Source: Mycobacterium tilburgii (GTDB taxonomy: Bacteria; Actinomycetota; Actinomycetes; Mycobacteriales; Mycobacteriaceae). Taken from it: a stretch of DNA of 64,000 nt. The number at the start of each line of letters is the position of its first letter. Position 1 is the stretch's first letter. Under the pieces are notes generated by a model. That model was given only the letters and a program-made list of their open reading frames with translations, was not told the DNA's origin and made no database searches. A program made the position numbers and the translations under genes. Below, in pieces: positions 29,220 through 39,161 of this stretch. Where the stretch lies: the NCBI RefSeq assembly GCF_902168065.1, contig NZ_LR655694.1, positions 37,065-101,064 of the forward strand, read 5' to 3'.

Positions 29220-29858
29220 CTAGAAGGCGACCCCGGATTCTTCGGGCAGCACCTGAAAATCGGTGTCGGTCATCTCGGCGAAGCGGCTGTAGTAGATGCC
29301 GCGCGCCGCAGGTGCGACGATGCCCTGGTGAATCGGCACCGCCCGGGCCGGGCCGACCGCGCGCAGGTAGTCGATGGCCTCGGCGATCTTCATCCACGGC
29401 GCGGCAGCCGGCGCGGCCAACACGTCCACCGGCTCGTCGGGCACGAACAACGCATCGCCGGGATGCATCAACCGGGCCCGGTGGTCCCCGTCGTCCACCA
29501 GATACGAAAGATTCTCTATCACAGGGATTTCCGGGTGAATGGTCGCGTGCCGTCCGCCCACGGCCCGGACGTTCAGCTCGCCGATCTGCAGCTCGTCCCC
29601 CACGTGCACGACCTGAAACGGTGCGTCCAGCTGCGCCGCCGTCTGCGAGTCGGTGTATAGCGCGGCATCGGGGTTGGCCTCGATCAGCGCCGGCAACCGT
29701 GCCGGGTCGACATGATCCGGGTGCTGGTGGGTGATCAGGATGGCGGACAAGCCGGTGATTCTTTCGAAGCCGTGCGCGAAAGTGCCGGGATCGAAGAGCA
29801 CGCTAGTGTGGTCGAACTCGGCAAGTAGGCATGAATGCCCGAAATGCGTCAGTTGCAT
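29220..29858 (-). CDS. Metallo-beta-lactamase-fold hydrolase (UlaG-like, Rv0786c-like)
   Basis: 212 residues, ATG 29858. The MBL metal motif is HxHxD (THQHPDHVD, residues about 44-52), with further ligands in the GRHATIHPEIP and LMHPGDALF segments. MQLTHFGHSCLLAEF is the typical start of this UlaG/L-ascorbate-6-phosphate-lactonase-like branch. Cytosolic; substrate unknown. It is convergent with the dead dehydrogenase, only 16 bases apart. Intact: the only surviving gene between emrB and purS. Confidence 0.88.
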   Translation of the reverse strand: MQLTHFGHSCLLAEFDHTSVLFDPGTFAHGFERITGLSAILITHQHPDHVDPARLPALIEANPDAALYTDSQTAAQLDAPFQVVHVGDELQIGELNVRAVGGRHATIHPEIPVIENLSYLVDDGDHRARLMHPGDALFVPDEPVDVLAAPAAAPWMKIAEAIDYLRAVGPARAVPIHQGIVAPAARGIYYSRFAEMTDTDFQVLPEESGVAF

Positions 29859-29890
29859 GTCTACGATTGTGCCCTGACGAGGGTGGTTGT

Positions 29891-30445
29891 GTGCGGGTAG
29901 TTTTCGCGACGATACCGGTCGCCGTCGCCTGGTGGAGGGTACAGACGACGGGGATCAGGCCGGGCCCGCGGTTTCGGTTCGAGGAGCTGTGCGCAACGCT
30001 GCCGCTGCCTCAGGACCCCCGCCTCTCGGCGGTCTCGACCCGTCACGACGGTCGTGCAGCCTGACGGACAGTAGCAGCTACAGGCCCAGATCCTGCACTG
30101 GCGCGGCGACACGGCGCACGGCAGCGCCATCGCGGAATCGGTGTTCACCAATGCCGTCGCGGTGCTGCGAGCCTGCCAGCAGGGGGCGCCGCTGCAATCA
30201 CCGTCGATCACCACCGACGAGACAAACCGGATGGCCGCGGTGATCAGCGGACCGGTGATTATGCACACCTACCTGGCCGCACACGTCGCGAGCAGCACGA
30301 TCAGCGAGTTGAGGCTGTGGTCATCGGGGCCGCCCCAGGTGCCCTGGCCGTCGATGCCCGACACGAAACAGCTGGATGCGATGACGGCGCCGCTGTGTGG
30401 GGCCTACATCGCCTACGGCCCCGTAAGCCGCGCGGGGCCGGTGAC
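29891..30445 (+). pseudogene. Secreted hypothetical protein remnant (Rv0787-like)
   Basis: GTG 29891 starts a short hydrophobic leader (VRVVFATIPVAVAWW), then FEELCATLPLPQDPRLSAV, a stop at 30062, and in a second frame LQAQILHWRGDTAHG and SVFTNAVAVLRACQQGAPLQ, DETNRMAAVISGPVIMHTYL and LWSSGPPQVPWPSMPDT. The second frame has lost its stop and reads on into purS. The original was probably a cell-surface protein of unknown role. The part next to purS may still hold the purS promoter. Confidence 0.65.
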
Positions 30446-30491
30446 CGCCGGTAGAGTTGGGGCCGGTAGCAAATCGTCAGGAGGAACGCCG

Positions 30492-30731
30492 GTGGCACGG
30501 GTGGTCGTCAATGTGATGCCCAAAGCGGAGATTCTCGACCCGCAGGGACAGGCGATTGTCGGCGCGCTGGGCCGACTTGGACATCCCGGAATCTCAGATG
30601 TCCGTCAAGGCAAAAGGTTTGAGCTGGAGATCGACGATTCCGTCGACGATTCCGTGCTCGCCGAGATTGCGGAATCGCTGTTGGCCAACACGGTGATCGA
30701 GGAGTGGTCGATCAGCCGGGAAGCGCTGTGA
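30492..30731 (+). CDS. purS: Phosphoribosylformylglycinamidine synthase subunit PurS
   Basis: 79 residues from GTG 30492, preceded by a strong AGGAGG at the right distance, unlike the leaderless-looking pur genes. [20 protein letters not shown] and [20 protein letters not shown] are diagnostic. PurS joins PurL and PurQ into the complex that turns FGAR into FGAM. The TGA overlaps the purQ GTG by four bases. Intact. Confidence 0.95.
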   Translation: MARVVVNVMPKAEILDPQGQAIVGALGRLGHPGISDVRQGKRFELEIDDSVDDSVLAEIAESLLANTVIEEWSISREAL

Positions 30732-31402
30732 GCGCGCGGATCGGCGTCATCACCTTCCCCGGAACGCTCGATGACGTCGACGCCGCTCGGGCGGTACGCC
30801 GGGTCGGTGCGGAGGCGATCAGCCTGTGGCACGCCGACGCCGACCTGAAGAAGGTCGACGCGGTGGTGGTGCCGGGCGGGTTTTCCTACGGCGACTACCT
30901 GCGGGCCGGTGCCATCGCCAGACTTGCCCCCGTCATGTCCGAAGTGATCCACGACAAAGGCAGGGGTATGCCGGTGTTGGGAATTTGCAACGGTTTTCAG
31001 GTGCTCTGCGAGAGCAGGCTGTTGCCCGGTGCACTGGTCCGCAACGCGGGTTTGCACTTTGTCTGCCGCGACGTGTGGCTGCGGGTCGCCTCGAATGCCA
31101 CGGCCTGGACGTCGCGTTTCGATGCCGACGCCGACTTGTTGATTCCGCTGAAATCGGGTGAAGGGCGCTACGTGGCGCCGGACAAGGTGCTCGACGAGCT
31201 CGAGGGCGAGGGGCGCGTGGTCTTTCGGTACCACGAGAACATCAACGGGTCGATGCGCGGCATCGCCGGAATCAGCTCGGCCAACGGACGGGTGGTCGGG
31301 CTGATGCCGCACCCCGAGCATGCGATCGAGGCATTGACCGGGCCGTCCGACGACGGGCTGGGTCTGTTCTACTCGGCCCTAGACGCCATCCTGACCGCCT
31401 GA
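30728..31402 (+). CDS. purQ: Phosphoribosylformylglycinamidine synthase glutaminase subunit PurQ
   Basis: Class I glutamine amidotransferase that feeds ammonia to PurL. 224 residues from GTG 30728. Catalytic Cys in [16 protein letters not shown] and the His-Glu pair in [32 protein letters not shown] forms the oxyanion region. Translation is coupled to purS. Intact. Confidence 0.96.
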   Translation: MSARIGVITFPGTLDDVDAARAVRRVGAEAISLWHADADLKKVDAVVVPGGFSYGDYLRAGAIARLAPVMSEVIHDKGRGMPVLGICNGFQVLCESRLLPGALVRNAGLHFVCRDVWLRVASNATAWTSRFDADADLLIPLKSGEGRYVAPDKVLDELEGEGRVVFRYHENINGSMRGIAGISSANGRVVGLMPHPEHAIEALTGPSDDGLGLFYSALDAILTA

Positions 31403-31582
31403 CGACACGGGAAAGCTGCGGCACTGCGTGATTCAGTGAATCGGTTATCGCATCCGTCTCCTCCGAGTTTGTTATGGGTCGCCTGCGGTCCCCTCACGGG
31501 TAGGAGGCGCAGCCTCCATCGAGTTAGCGCGTCGTTGTCAGGGCCGCTGACGGTGCTCACGATCGAAGTAGAGGGGGAATCC
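31403..31582. other. Region after purQ with no recognised gene
   Basis: About 180 bases. Short frames such as SLLWVACGPLTGRRRSLHRV resemble no family I know. I see no terminator hairpin. The encapsulin, lpdB and pepC genes that follow in M. tuberculosis are not here. Confidence 0.4.
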
Positions 31583-31775
31583 GTGAACGCAGAAACCAAG
31601 AGTCTGGAAGGCCAGGTCGCGCTCGTCACCGGAGCCGCGCGCGGGCTCGCCGTCGATGTGTGCGCCCCGGTCTCCACCACAGTGTGGTACCCCCGCCACC
31701 TCCGAGGAGTTAGCGGAGACGGCGCGGGCCGTAGAGGATTTGGGCCGCAAAGTGCTGACCCGAGAGGTCGTCCCG
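31583..31775 (+). pseudogene. Short-chain dehydrogenase remnant (mycofactocin-coupled type)
   Basis: GTG 31583 reads VNAETKSLEGQVALVTGAARG, the SDR nucleotide-binding start, then jumps over about 15 missing residues to VDVCAPVSTTVWYP and, in another frame, PATSEELAETARAVEDLGRK and VLTREV. The DVC + long insert + PAT-EEL arrangement is typical of mycobacterial mycofactocin-dependent SDRs. The active-site YxxxK part is absent. About 65 of roughly 275 codons remain. Confidence 0.75.
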
Positions 31776-32382
31776 CAACGGGTTTTAGTTCCGAGTCGTC
31801 GATATCGTCACGCGGCACGTACCAACGTGGCGCAAAGCCGGATTCGTACAATGCCAACAGGCGGTGTGTCGGCAACCACCCGATCGGCGTCGCACCACGA
31901 GATGACGTGAGGTGGAGCGGATGTCGATGCGATGATAGGCACCGGACGCGTCCGACGATGCGTTCGTCCTCTTCGTAGAAGGCGTCCATGGCGCGCCACC
32001 CGAACGCCACACGCCCAGCCAACAGCGCGGCATGCTCAGGCAGGGCGATGTGCTGCCACGCCGCGTGCGCGAAGTCCCGTTGCAGGGCTCGCACGGTGAA
32101 CCACTGGGTGGCCCCGAGATCTTGGTGCGCGGTCACCCAGTCCTCGGTGACCAGGACGTCCCCGTCAATGTCCGCTGCCGGAAAATACGCGACCAGATAG
32201 CGTCCCGGCTCATGCAGCAGCACCACGTCCTCGCTGTTGGCGATCCACCGGTCCGCAAAGCGGACCCGCATGCGGCTACGTAACGGCTCGGCGTAGAGCA
32301 GCCGGGGCGGTAACGGTTGCGCAGTCAGGAACTGGCCGACCGATCCGGTGTCCAGAGGACCTTGCTGCCATGACAATCCCAT
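31776..32382 (-). pseudogene. DUF427-domain protein, frameshifted and truncated
   Basis: ATG 32382 (MGLSWQQGPLDTGSVGQFL) then RLLYAEPLRSRMRVRFADRW and SEDVVLLHEPGRYLVAYFPA, the first DUF427 domain, followed by AFGWRAMDAFYEEDERIVG. From about 31950 it changes frame twice (HRIDIRSTSRHLVV, then DRVVADTP) and returns to the first frame in YESGFAPRWYVPRDDIDDSE. The end of the second domain is replaced at the SDR junction. DUF427 proteins are small beta-barrels of unknown role. Confidence 0.8.
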
Positions 32383-32439
32383 CGTCGTCACCCCCTTCAT
32401 CGAAAGTCGTTGTCAGAGACGGTGTGTGGTTACACCGTT

Positions 32440-33337
32440 TCAGTTCATGACAACGACCATTTTCTGTCGGCCTGCCCGGCCTCCATGATCCGGTGTGCCT
32501 CGTGAATCTGGTCAAACGAGAAGACGCGTGACGGCGTTGCGTCGAGCTCGCCCTGGGCCACCTGCCGCGCGATGTCCTGAAGCGGCACGTCGGACAGGGG
32601 GAAGCCGGGCGTCCCGAAAACGAAGCTGCCGAAGAAGTTCAGGTTCACACCGCTGGCCATGCGCAGCAGCGGATTGAAGTCGCCGATCGGGTCGAGTCCG
32701 CCCAGCCATCCGGCGAGGCAGGCGATGCCGCCACGGCGCAGCATGTCCAGCGAGTCGAGGATAGTGCTGTTGCCGACCAGGTCCAGCACGGCATCGATCC
32801 GCTTGGATTCGGCGATGTGCGCCGCGAGGTCGCGCCTTTCCTGCTCGACACGTGCGGCGCCCAAGCCCTCCAGCATCGCAAAGCGCTGCGGGTTGCGTGC
32901 GGTGGCAATGACATTCGCACCGGCCCCACAGCCCAAAGCCAGATAGGGCAGGCGGTTGGCTGCCCGCACCCGCGTGTATTGGGCGTAACTTCCGTTGATC
33001 GTTCGTCCCAGGCCGCCCATCAGCGCGGCGATCTTGGCGCCGACCGGAAATTCATTGCCGGGGCAGGAATCGACGATCCCGATGCATTTGATGCCGCTGA
33101 CTTCCGGGCCTCGGCCCATTCGCCGCGGCGCATGTGCAGCTCGGCATGGTTGATCCCGAACCCCTTCACCTCGATCACCACTTCGCCGTGTTTGGGCCGT
33201 GGCTTGGGAATTTCGGTGTAGACCAGGCTGTCGGGTCTGCCGAACCCGTTCAGGACGATGGAGCGCATGGTTTCCCCGCCGGGCTGCTCGCGTAACACGG
33301 CTGGGGCGGTGGGCAGGGTGCCGCTGGTGGTGCTCAT
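32440..33337 (-). pseudogene. MDR-type quinone oxidoreductase, internal deletion and frameshift
   Basis: N-terminus MRSIVLNGFGRPDSLVYTEI and PRPKHGEVVIEVKGFGINHA with HMRRGEW (GroES fold), a frameshift near 33110, then GIKCIGIVDSCPGNEFPVGA and GSYAQYTRVRA, an in-frame jump over about 50 residues including the GxGxxG NADPH loop, then GANVIATARNPQRFAMLEGL and DAVLDLVGNSTILDSLDMLR to the end. No nucleotide-binding loop, so no activity. The TetR remnant and palindrome next to it suggest it was once a TetR-controlled enzyme. Confidence 0.85.
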
Positions 33338-33408
33338 GGAACTGCCTCTTTTCGATATCGACGAGGAGACGTTGATATCGACACACGCAGCAATTATGGG
33401 CCGTCTGA

Positions 33409-33424
33409 CCCAATAATTATTGGG
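33409..33424. promoter_or_regulatory. 16-bp perfect palindrome, candidate TetR operator
   Basis: CCCAATAATTATTGGG stands between the oxidoreductase start and the end of the TetR remnant, in a locally AT-rich stretch flanked by two TGATATCGAC/CGATATCGAC copies (near 33353 and 33373). Size and symmetry fit a TetR-family operator in front of the oxidoreductase gene. Both neighbours are dead, so it may be a relic. Confidence 0.6.
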
Positions 33425-33463
33425 CTGGAAGACCCAAATATGTCCAGTGCTGGCGCGGGTGGC

Positions 33464-33990
33464 TCAGGATTTGCGTCGTTGCCGCTGTGCGACGATCGAC
33501 GGCCGACGTTTGCTTGCCTCGACGGTGAGGGACCGCACGTAGTCGACGGCGGCGGTGACCGCCACCCGCAGGTGCCGCCGCCTGGTGCGCGGTGATGATG
33601 GCCAGGGCCAGGCGTCGCGGATCGGCGCCGGGGATCAGGACGCCGTTGCCCTTCATGCGCTGGATCGCGGATTCGAGTAACGCCACCCACTGCCAGTAGC
33701 CGGTCGCCAGGGTGGCGCGCGTCGTGTCGTCGGACTTGGCCAACTGCGCAACCAGTGCGTGGTCAGTGGGCGTACCGCCGGAGGTCCCGATACGTCGCAG
33801 GTAGCGCATGTTGAGATCGATCCAGCGCTCGAAATCGGTGAATGAATCCAGGTCCCGGCTGGACTGCCGATGGAAGTCGAGCACCCCAGCGATCTGGCGC
33901 CTGACCACCTCGCGGATCAAGGTGCCCTTGTCTGCGAAATAGTGGGTGAGCTGCGACCCGCTGACCGACGCGGCCTTGCGCCCGAGCATC
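33464..33990 (-). pseudogene. TetR-family regulator, C-terminal two thirds
   Basis: Reads SQLTHYFADKGTLIREVVRR, DLDSFTDFERWIDLNMRYLR, TPTDHALVAQLAKSDDTTRA, LESAIQRMKGNGVLIPGADP, RRLALAIITAHQ and, after a frameshift near 33580, AVDYVRSLTVEASKRRPSIV to the stop at 33464. The start keeps only the end of the DNA-recognition helix. It is joined at about 33990 to a different TetR gene. Confidence 0.75.
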
Positions 33991-34390
33991 GCGCCGGCCT
34001 GCCGTGCGGTTCCACCATTGGGCCGCTGGTGTCGGCGACGAGCGCTCGCACCAGTGCGGCGTTGGACGGCTCAGCCAAGAACTCGGCGTGCTCGTCGAGC
34101 CGCGTTTGAAGGTCGTCGCGGATGGCCCGGTCTGTGCGACCGGAACGACCCCGACCGTCTGTACGCCTGTAGCACCGCTTCGGCGACCAGCGGCGCCTTC
34201 GACGTCCACCGCCGGTACAGCGTCTTTTTCCCACCCCCGCGCGGGCCGCGACACTCTCCATCGACAATTCGGCGTAACTGCCCGTGGTCAGGAGTTCGCG
34301 GGTGGCGTCCAAAATCGCGTCGTGCAATCGGCTGTCGCGCGGACGCCCCACCCGTTCGCCGGGCACCGGCGCGGGGTCGGCTACCTTCAT
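33991..34390 (-). pseudogene. Second TetR-family regulator, N-terminal part
   Basis: ATG 34390: GRPRDSRLHDAILDATRELL, SYAELSMESVAARAGVGK, then a frameshift to KKTLYRRWTSKAPLVAEAVL (complete helix-turn-helix) and another to LQTRLDEHAEFLAEPSNAAL and LVADTSGPMVEPHG. The ligand-binding end is missing; homology switches to the neighbouring TetR. A deletion between two TetR genes of one orientation has made this chimera. The start faces the phosphotransferase gene 50 bases away. Confidence 0.75.
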
Positions 34391-34440
34391 CGTGACGAGT
34401 TAGGAAACGATACGTGTCGTTTCTATGAAAGGACTCACCG

Positions 34441-35503
34441 GTGAGTGCGTCGTTGTCCGTGCCGAGGACCTGGGAAGAGATCACGCCGGCGCGGCTGTCG
34501 GCGGCGCTGGCCGCGGATTTTCTCGATGCGGTGGTCGACACCGTCACCGTTGAGTTGCGTGATGACGGCACCAACCGCCGGGCGCGGCTCCGTATCACCT
34601 ACTGGCACGGCAACGGACCGGCCACCGTCTTCGTCAAGGCCGCCGACCCCGCGCACAAGATGCTGATCCGGCTGACCAGCGGCAAGTTTCACGAACCTCG
34701 GCTTTTCACGTGTGGGATCGAGCTGCCGCTGGCAGCATCCGGTGGTCCACGCCGCTGATCGATGAGGCCGACTACGACTTCGTGATGGTGATGGAGGATT
34801 TGCGGGCGAGGGGTGTCGACCCGCGCGACGGCACCCGACCGATGACGGTCGAGCAGGCCGCCACCGGGGTGCGCGGCCTGGCCCGCATGCACCCGGCCGG
34901 CACTGGTGAGCGGGTGCGGCGTGAGCCGGTGCTGGGTTGGCTGGAGCCATTCCTGCCGTGGCGGGGCATGGAGGCGGCGCCGTTGCCGGTCGCGCTCGAA
35001 CGACTCGGCGCCGACACGCCCGCCGCGGTGACGTCGTTGACAATCGACACGCTGATCGACTCGATCTGGAAGCCCTACGTCGCGACCCTGACCACCGCGC
35101 CTCAGACCCTGTTGCAGGGCGACCCGCACATCGCAACACCTACCTGCTACCCAGCGGCGAGGTCGGCTTTCTGGACTGGCAGGTCACTCGCCGCGGCAAC
35201 TGGTCGTTGGACCTGGGCTACTTCCTTCAGGGTGCGCTGACCGTCGAGGACCGGTGGCGCAGCGAGCGCGACCTGCTCACGGAATACCAGGACGCGCTGG
35301 GTCTGCCGGCCGACGAGCTCCCCGGCGCCTAGGAGATCTGGTTGCGTTACCGGGCTCCGTCGCCCACGGGCTGACGCTGTGGCTGGTCACTGCGAGCGCC
35401 GGGGCGTGGCAGCGCACCGACGTGTCTGTCACACTGGCGCAACGGTATTCGATCGCTACGCCGAACTCGACACCGCCTCGGCGCTGGCCCAGATCGTCGA
35501 ATG
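34441..35503 (+). pseudogene. APH-fold phosphotransferase, decayed
   Basis: GTG 34441 starts SASLSVPRTWEEITPARLSA, RLRITYWHGNGPATVFVKAA (ATP lysine), then by frameshifts LIDEADYDFVMVMEDLRARG, VEQAATGVRGLARMHPAGTG, the catalytic region LLQGDPH (usual HGD loop changed to QGD) and FLDWQVTRRGNWSLDLGYFL with the metal DWQ motif, and finally RYAELDTASALAQIVE ending 35503. Four or five frame changes. The family includes aminoglycoside kinases and many enzymes of lipid and hydroxylated-compound metabolism. Confidence 0.82.
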
Positions 35504-35507
35504 AGCC

Positions 35508-35905
35508 TCAGCGCTGCTCGAGGAACAGCGGGTCGTAGCGGATGACGTTCTCCACGACCATCCCGTCGCGGGTACGAACCCGGTCCAACCCCCGCAGCCG
35601 GAACGGGCCGGCCGGCCCGGTGCCCCGACCAGTATAGTGCAAGAACACAGTTCCCCTCCCTTGACCGCGCCCGGGACGGTCGCGCTGTCGACCACCTCGA
35701 GCTGAAAATCCGGTGCAGCATAAAGTATTTCGGTGATCTAGGCTGTGTATGCCTCGATGCTCCGGACCGGCTTGGGGTCGCTCGGTCAGTAGCCGACGAT
35801 GTCGTCGGCCAAAATGGGCAACCCGCGCGAAATGTCGGGAGCGGCCCAGAACGCCGCGAACACCTCGGCGCCGAACCGCGGTGCGGCGGATGCGGTGTTG
35901 GTCAT
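35508..35905 (-). pseudogene. SnoaL-like small enzyme, decayed
   Basis: ATG 35905: MTNTASAAPRFGAEVFAAFW, LPILADDIVGYW, then stops near 35788 and 35743, APDFQLEVVDSATVPGAVKG, a frameshift and GPFRLRGLDRVRTRDGMVVE followed by IRYDPLF. This is an NTF2/SnoaL fold of about 130 residues. It converges on the phosphotransferase end four bases away. Confidence 0.75.
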
Positions 35906-36017
35906 GATTCCTCCATCCCTCGGGCGCTTCGTTCGAGCACGTTCGCCCCCAGCGTGTTCCGGCGCGGTGCGGCGCACAATTACCTCCGAGGTCATCGCGG
36001 TGGCTACCACCGCTGGC

Positions 36018-36023
36018 TACCGT
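36018..36023 (+). promoter_or_regulatory. TACCGT -10-like hexamer before the XRE gene
   Basis: TACCGT ends 6 bases before the ATG at 36030, the same layout as at purB, purC and purL. The gene itself is now broken. Confidence 0.4.
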
Positions 36024-36029
36024 TAGGGC

Positions 36030-36814
36030 ATGAGCCATGCGCCGGTCGGTGCCTTGTTGTGTGAATGGCTGACCCGTCGACGGGTCAGCCAGCTCGACCT
36101 GTCGCTGAGCGTGGGAGTGTCGGCGCGGCATCTGTTCATCGAGACCGGCCGTTCCCGGCCCAGCCCGGAGATGGTGCTCACGCTCGCAGAAGGTCTCGAC
36201 ATCCCGCTGCGCGAGCGCAACACGCTGTTATTGGCCGCCGGCTTCGCGCAGCGCTATCAGGCGCGCCCGCTCGACGACGCCGCGCTGTCCCCGGCACGCG
36301 ACGCGGTGCAGCGTCTCCTCGACACGCACGACCCCGTATCCGGGTGTGGTCATCGATCGCTGTTGGAACATCGTGGGCGCCAACGCCGCCGCGTCCGCGC
36401 TGACCGCGGGACTGTCTGAGGAACTGCTCAGACCGCCCGCCAACGTTTACCGGTTGTGCCTGCATACCGACGGGCTCGTCGCCCGCACCCTGAACTTCGC
36501 CGAATGGGCGGGTTATTTGCTGCACCAGCTGCGCCGCACCATCGCGCTCACCGGTGACCCGGGATTGCAGACGCTCGGCGAAGAGGTCCGGCCGGTACCC
36601 CGGCGTCGCGGCGGCCGCGCGAGCGCGAACCACGCCCTTGGACGGGGCGTCGCTGCTGGTTCCGTTCGTGCTCGACGCCGGCGGCCGCCGCCTGTCGATG
36701 TTCACCACGTTGACGACGTTCGGCACGCCGCTCGACATCACGCTTGCCGAACTGGCCGTCGAGTTGTTCTATCCGGCCGACCCCGAAAGCGACCGCCTGC
36801 TGCGTGGCGGTTAG
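36030..36814 (+). pseudogene. MmyB-like XRE transcriptional regulator, two frameshifts
   Basis: Helix-turn-helix at residues about 10-65 (LCEWLTRRRVSQLDLSLSVG, VSARHLFIETGRSRPSPEMV), then the MmyB ligand-binding domain in two further frames: GVVIDRCWNIVGANAAASAL, LNFAEWAGYLLHQLRRTIAL, DGASLLVPFVLDAGGRRLSM and LAELAVELFYPADPESDRLL to 36814. Frame breaks near 36335 and 36590. Relatives typically control a nearby SDR, SnoaL or NTF2 gene, which fits the dead SnoaL gene divergent to it. Confidence 0.85.
36066..36091. repeat. 26-bp perfect palindrome in the XRE coding start
   Basis: TGGCTGACCCGTC (36066-36078) is followed directly by its exact reverse complement (36079-36091). It lies in codons for the first helices of the regulator (about WLTRRRVSQ). 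It could be an operator for autoregulation or another template-switch product. Confidence 0.85.
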
Positions 36815-36819
36815 CTCTC

Positions 36820-36825
36820 TAGACT
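36820..36825 (+). promoter_or_regulatory. Putative -10 (TAGACT) for leaderless purL
   Basis: TAGACT ends 6 bases before GTG 36832. An in-frame GTG at 36826 starts directly after the hexamer, too close to be within the transcript, so 36832 is the favoured start. Confidence 0.55.
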
Positions 36826-36831
36826 GTGGGC

Positions 36832-39141
36832 GTGACTGTCTCCGGAACGAGCGCCCGCACCCACGTGGCGGACACCGTCGAACACGCAGCCGCCACCCCC
36901 GATCACCCGCAGCCGTTCCACGAACTGGGCCTCAAGGACGACGAGTACCAGCGGATTCGCCAGATCCTCGGTCGCAGGCCCACCGACACCGAGCTTGCGA
37001 TGTACTCGGTGATGTGGAGTGAGCACTGCTCGTACAAGTCGTCGAGGGTCCACTTGCGCTATTTCGGTGAGTCCACGACCGAAGAGATGCGCGCCGCGAT
37101 GCTGGCCGGGATCGGCGAGAACGCGGGCGTCGTCGACATCGGCGACGGATGGGCCGTCACCTTTAAGATAGAGTCGCACAACCATCCGTCCTACGTCGAG
37201 CCCTATCAGGGCGCGGCCACCGGCGTCGGCGGCATCGTGCGCGACATCATGGCGATGGGCGCACGTCCGGTCGCGGTGATGGACCAGCTGCGCTTCGGCG
37301 CCGCCGACGCGCCGGACACCCGCCGGGTGCTCGACGGCGTGGTCCGCGGAATTGGCGGCTACGGCAACTCGCTGGGTCTGCCCAACATCGGCGGCGAGAC
37401 CGTCTTCGACGCGTCGTACGCCGGCAACCCCTTGGTCAATGCGCTGTGCGTGGGGGTGCTGCGCAAGGAAGATCTGCACCTCGCGTTCGCCTCCGGCGCC
37501 GGGAACAAGATCATCCTGTTCGGTGCACGCACCGGCCTCGACGGGATCGGCGGCGTGTCCGTCCTGGCGTCGGACACCTTCGGCGGCGACGAGGGCGGCG
37601 GTCCCGGCCGTAAGAAGCTGCCATCGGTGCAGGTGGGTGACCCGTTCACCGAGAAGGTGCTCATCGAGTGTTGCCTCGAGCTGTACGCGGCCGGGCTGGT
37701 GATTGGCATCCAGGACCTCGGCGGTGCCGGATTATCTTGTGCGACTTCGGAACTCGCATCCGCTGGCGATGGCGGGATGCGCGTGGAGCTCGAGACCGTT
37801 CCGCTGCGGGCGGCCAACATGACCCCGGCCGAGATCCTGTCCAGTGAGTCCCAGGAGAGGATGTGCGCGGTGGTCGCACCCGAAAACGTCGACGCGTTCC
37901 TGGCGGTGTGCCGCAAGTGGGAGGTGCTGGCGACGGTCATCGGTGAGGTCACCGACGGTGACCGGCTGCAAATCACCTGGCACGGCGAGACGGTCGTCGA
38001 CGTGCCGCCCCGCACTGTGGCGCACCAGGGCCCGGTGTACGAGCGTCCGGTGGTCCGCCCCGAATCGCAGGACGCCTTGAACGCGGACACCACGGCCGAG
38101 CTGCCGCGGCCTACCACCGGCGACGAATTGCACGCGACCTTGCTTGCGCTGCTGGGCAGTCCGTACCTGTGCAGCCGGGCGTTCATCACCGAGCAGTACG
38201 ACCGCTACGTGCGCGGCAACACCGTGCTGGCCGAGCACGCCGACGGCGGGGTGCTACGCATCGACGAATCCACCGGCCGCGGCATCGCGATATCGACCGA
38301 CGCCTCGGGCCGCTACACCAAGCTCGACCCCTATACCGGCGCTCAACTGGCGCTGGCCGAGGCCTACCGCAACGTCGCGGTCACCGGCGCCGTCCCGGTC
38401 GCGGTGACCAACTGTCTCAACTTCGGTTCGCCCGAAGACCCCGGGGTGATGTGGCAGTTCTCCCAAGCCGTCCGCGGTCTCGCGGATGGCTGTGTGGCCC
38501 TGGGCATCCCGGTGACCGGAGGCAACGTCAGCTTCTACAACCAGACCGGTTCGGTCGCAATCCTGCCCACTCCGGTGGTCGGGGTGCTCGGTGTGATCGA
38601 TGACGTCGACCGGCGCATCCCCATCGCCTTCGGAACTGAGCCGGAGGAGAGCCTGCTGCTGCTCGGCGACACCCGTGACGAGTTCGACGGATCGATCTGG
38701 GCGCAGGTGAACGCGGAGCACCTGGGTGGGGTACCCCCCGCGGTCGACCTGGGCAGGGAGAAGCTGCTGGCCGAGGTGCTGAACGCGGCATCATGCGACG
38801 GACTGGTGACCGCCGCCCACGACCTGTCCGAAGGCGGCCTGGCCCAAGCCATCGTGGAATCGGCGCTGGCCGACGAAACCGGTTGCCGCATAGTCCTTCC
38901 CGAGGGCACCGATCCGTTTGTGATGCTGTTCTCCGAATCCGCCGGCCGGGTAATGGTGGCGGTGCCGCGCACCGAGGAAAGTCGATTCCGGTCAATGTGC
39001 GAGGCGCGGGGGCTTCCGGCCGTACGCATCGGCGTCGTCGACCAGGATTCGGATGAAGTGGAAGTCCAGGGCCTGTTCACGGTGCCGTTGGCCGAACTGC
39101 GTGCGACCTCCGAAGCGGTGTTGCCGCGCTTGTTTGGCTGA
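36832..39141 (+). CDS. purL: Phosphoribosylformylglycinamidine synthase large subunit PurL
   Basis: ATP-dependent subunit that makes FGAM from FGAR with PurS and PurQ. 769 residues from GTG 36832, slightly longer at the N-terminus than M. tuberculosis PurL, which starts near DTVEHAA. Landmarks: [95 protein letters not shown] and [31 protein letters not shown] insert near 250 is longer than in M. tuberculosis. Intact after 5.4 kb of dead genes. Confidence 0.96.
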   Translation: MTVSGTSARTHVADTVEHAAATPDHPQPFHELGLKDDEYQRIRQILGRRPTDTELAMYSVMWSEHCSYKSSRVHLRYFGESTTEEMRAAMLAGIGENAGVVDIGDGWAVTFKIESHNHPSYVEPYQGAATGVGGIVRDIMAMGARPVAVMDQLRFGAADAPDTRRVLDGVVRGIGGYGNSLGLPNIGGETVFDASYAGNPLVNALCVGVLRKEDLHLAFASGAGNKIILFGARTGLDGIGGVSVLASDTFGGDEGGGPGRKKLPSVQVGDPFTEKVLIECCLELYAAGLVIGIQDLGGAGLSCATSELASAGDGGMRVELETVPLRAANMTPAEILSSESQERMCAVVAPENVDAFLAVCRKWEVLATVIGEVTDGDRLQITWHGETVVDVPPRTVAHQGPVYERPVVRPESQDALNADTTAELPRPTTGDELHATLLALLGSPYLCSRAFITEQYDRYVRGNTVLAEHADGGVLRIDESTGRGIAISTDASGRYTKLDPYTGAQLALAEAYRNVAVTGAVPVAVTNCLNFGSPEDPGVMWQFSQAVRGLADGCVALGIPVTGGNVSFYNQTGSVAILPTPVVGVLGVIDDVDRRIPIAFGTEPEESLLLLGDTRDEFDGSIWAQVNAEHLGGVPPAVDLGREKLLAEVLNAASCDGLVTAAHDLSEGGLAQAIVESALADETGCRIVLPEGTDPFVMLFSESAGRVMVAVPRTEESRFRSMCEARGLPAVRIGVVDQDSDEVEVQGLFTVPLAELRATSEAVLPRLFG

Positions 39142-39161
39142 GCCACGCCAGTTGTGACGGT

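Noticed and set aside
30141..30731. An apparent fusion of an Rv0787-like segment with purS (196 codons).
   Set aside because: purS has its own GTG at 30492 with AGGAGG directly upstream; the fusion arises because the remnant lost its stop.
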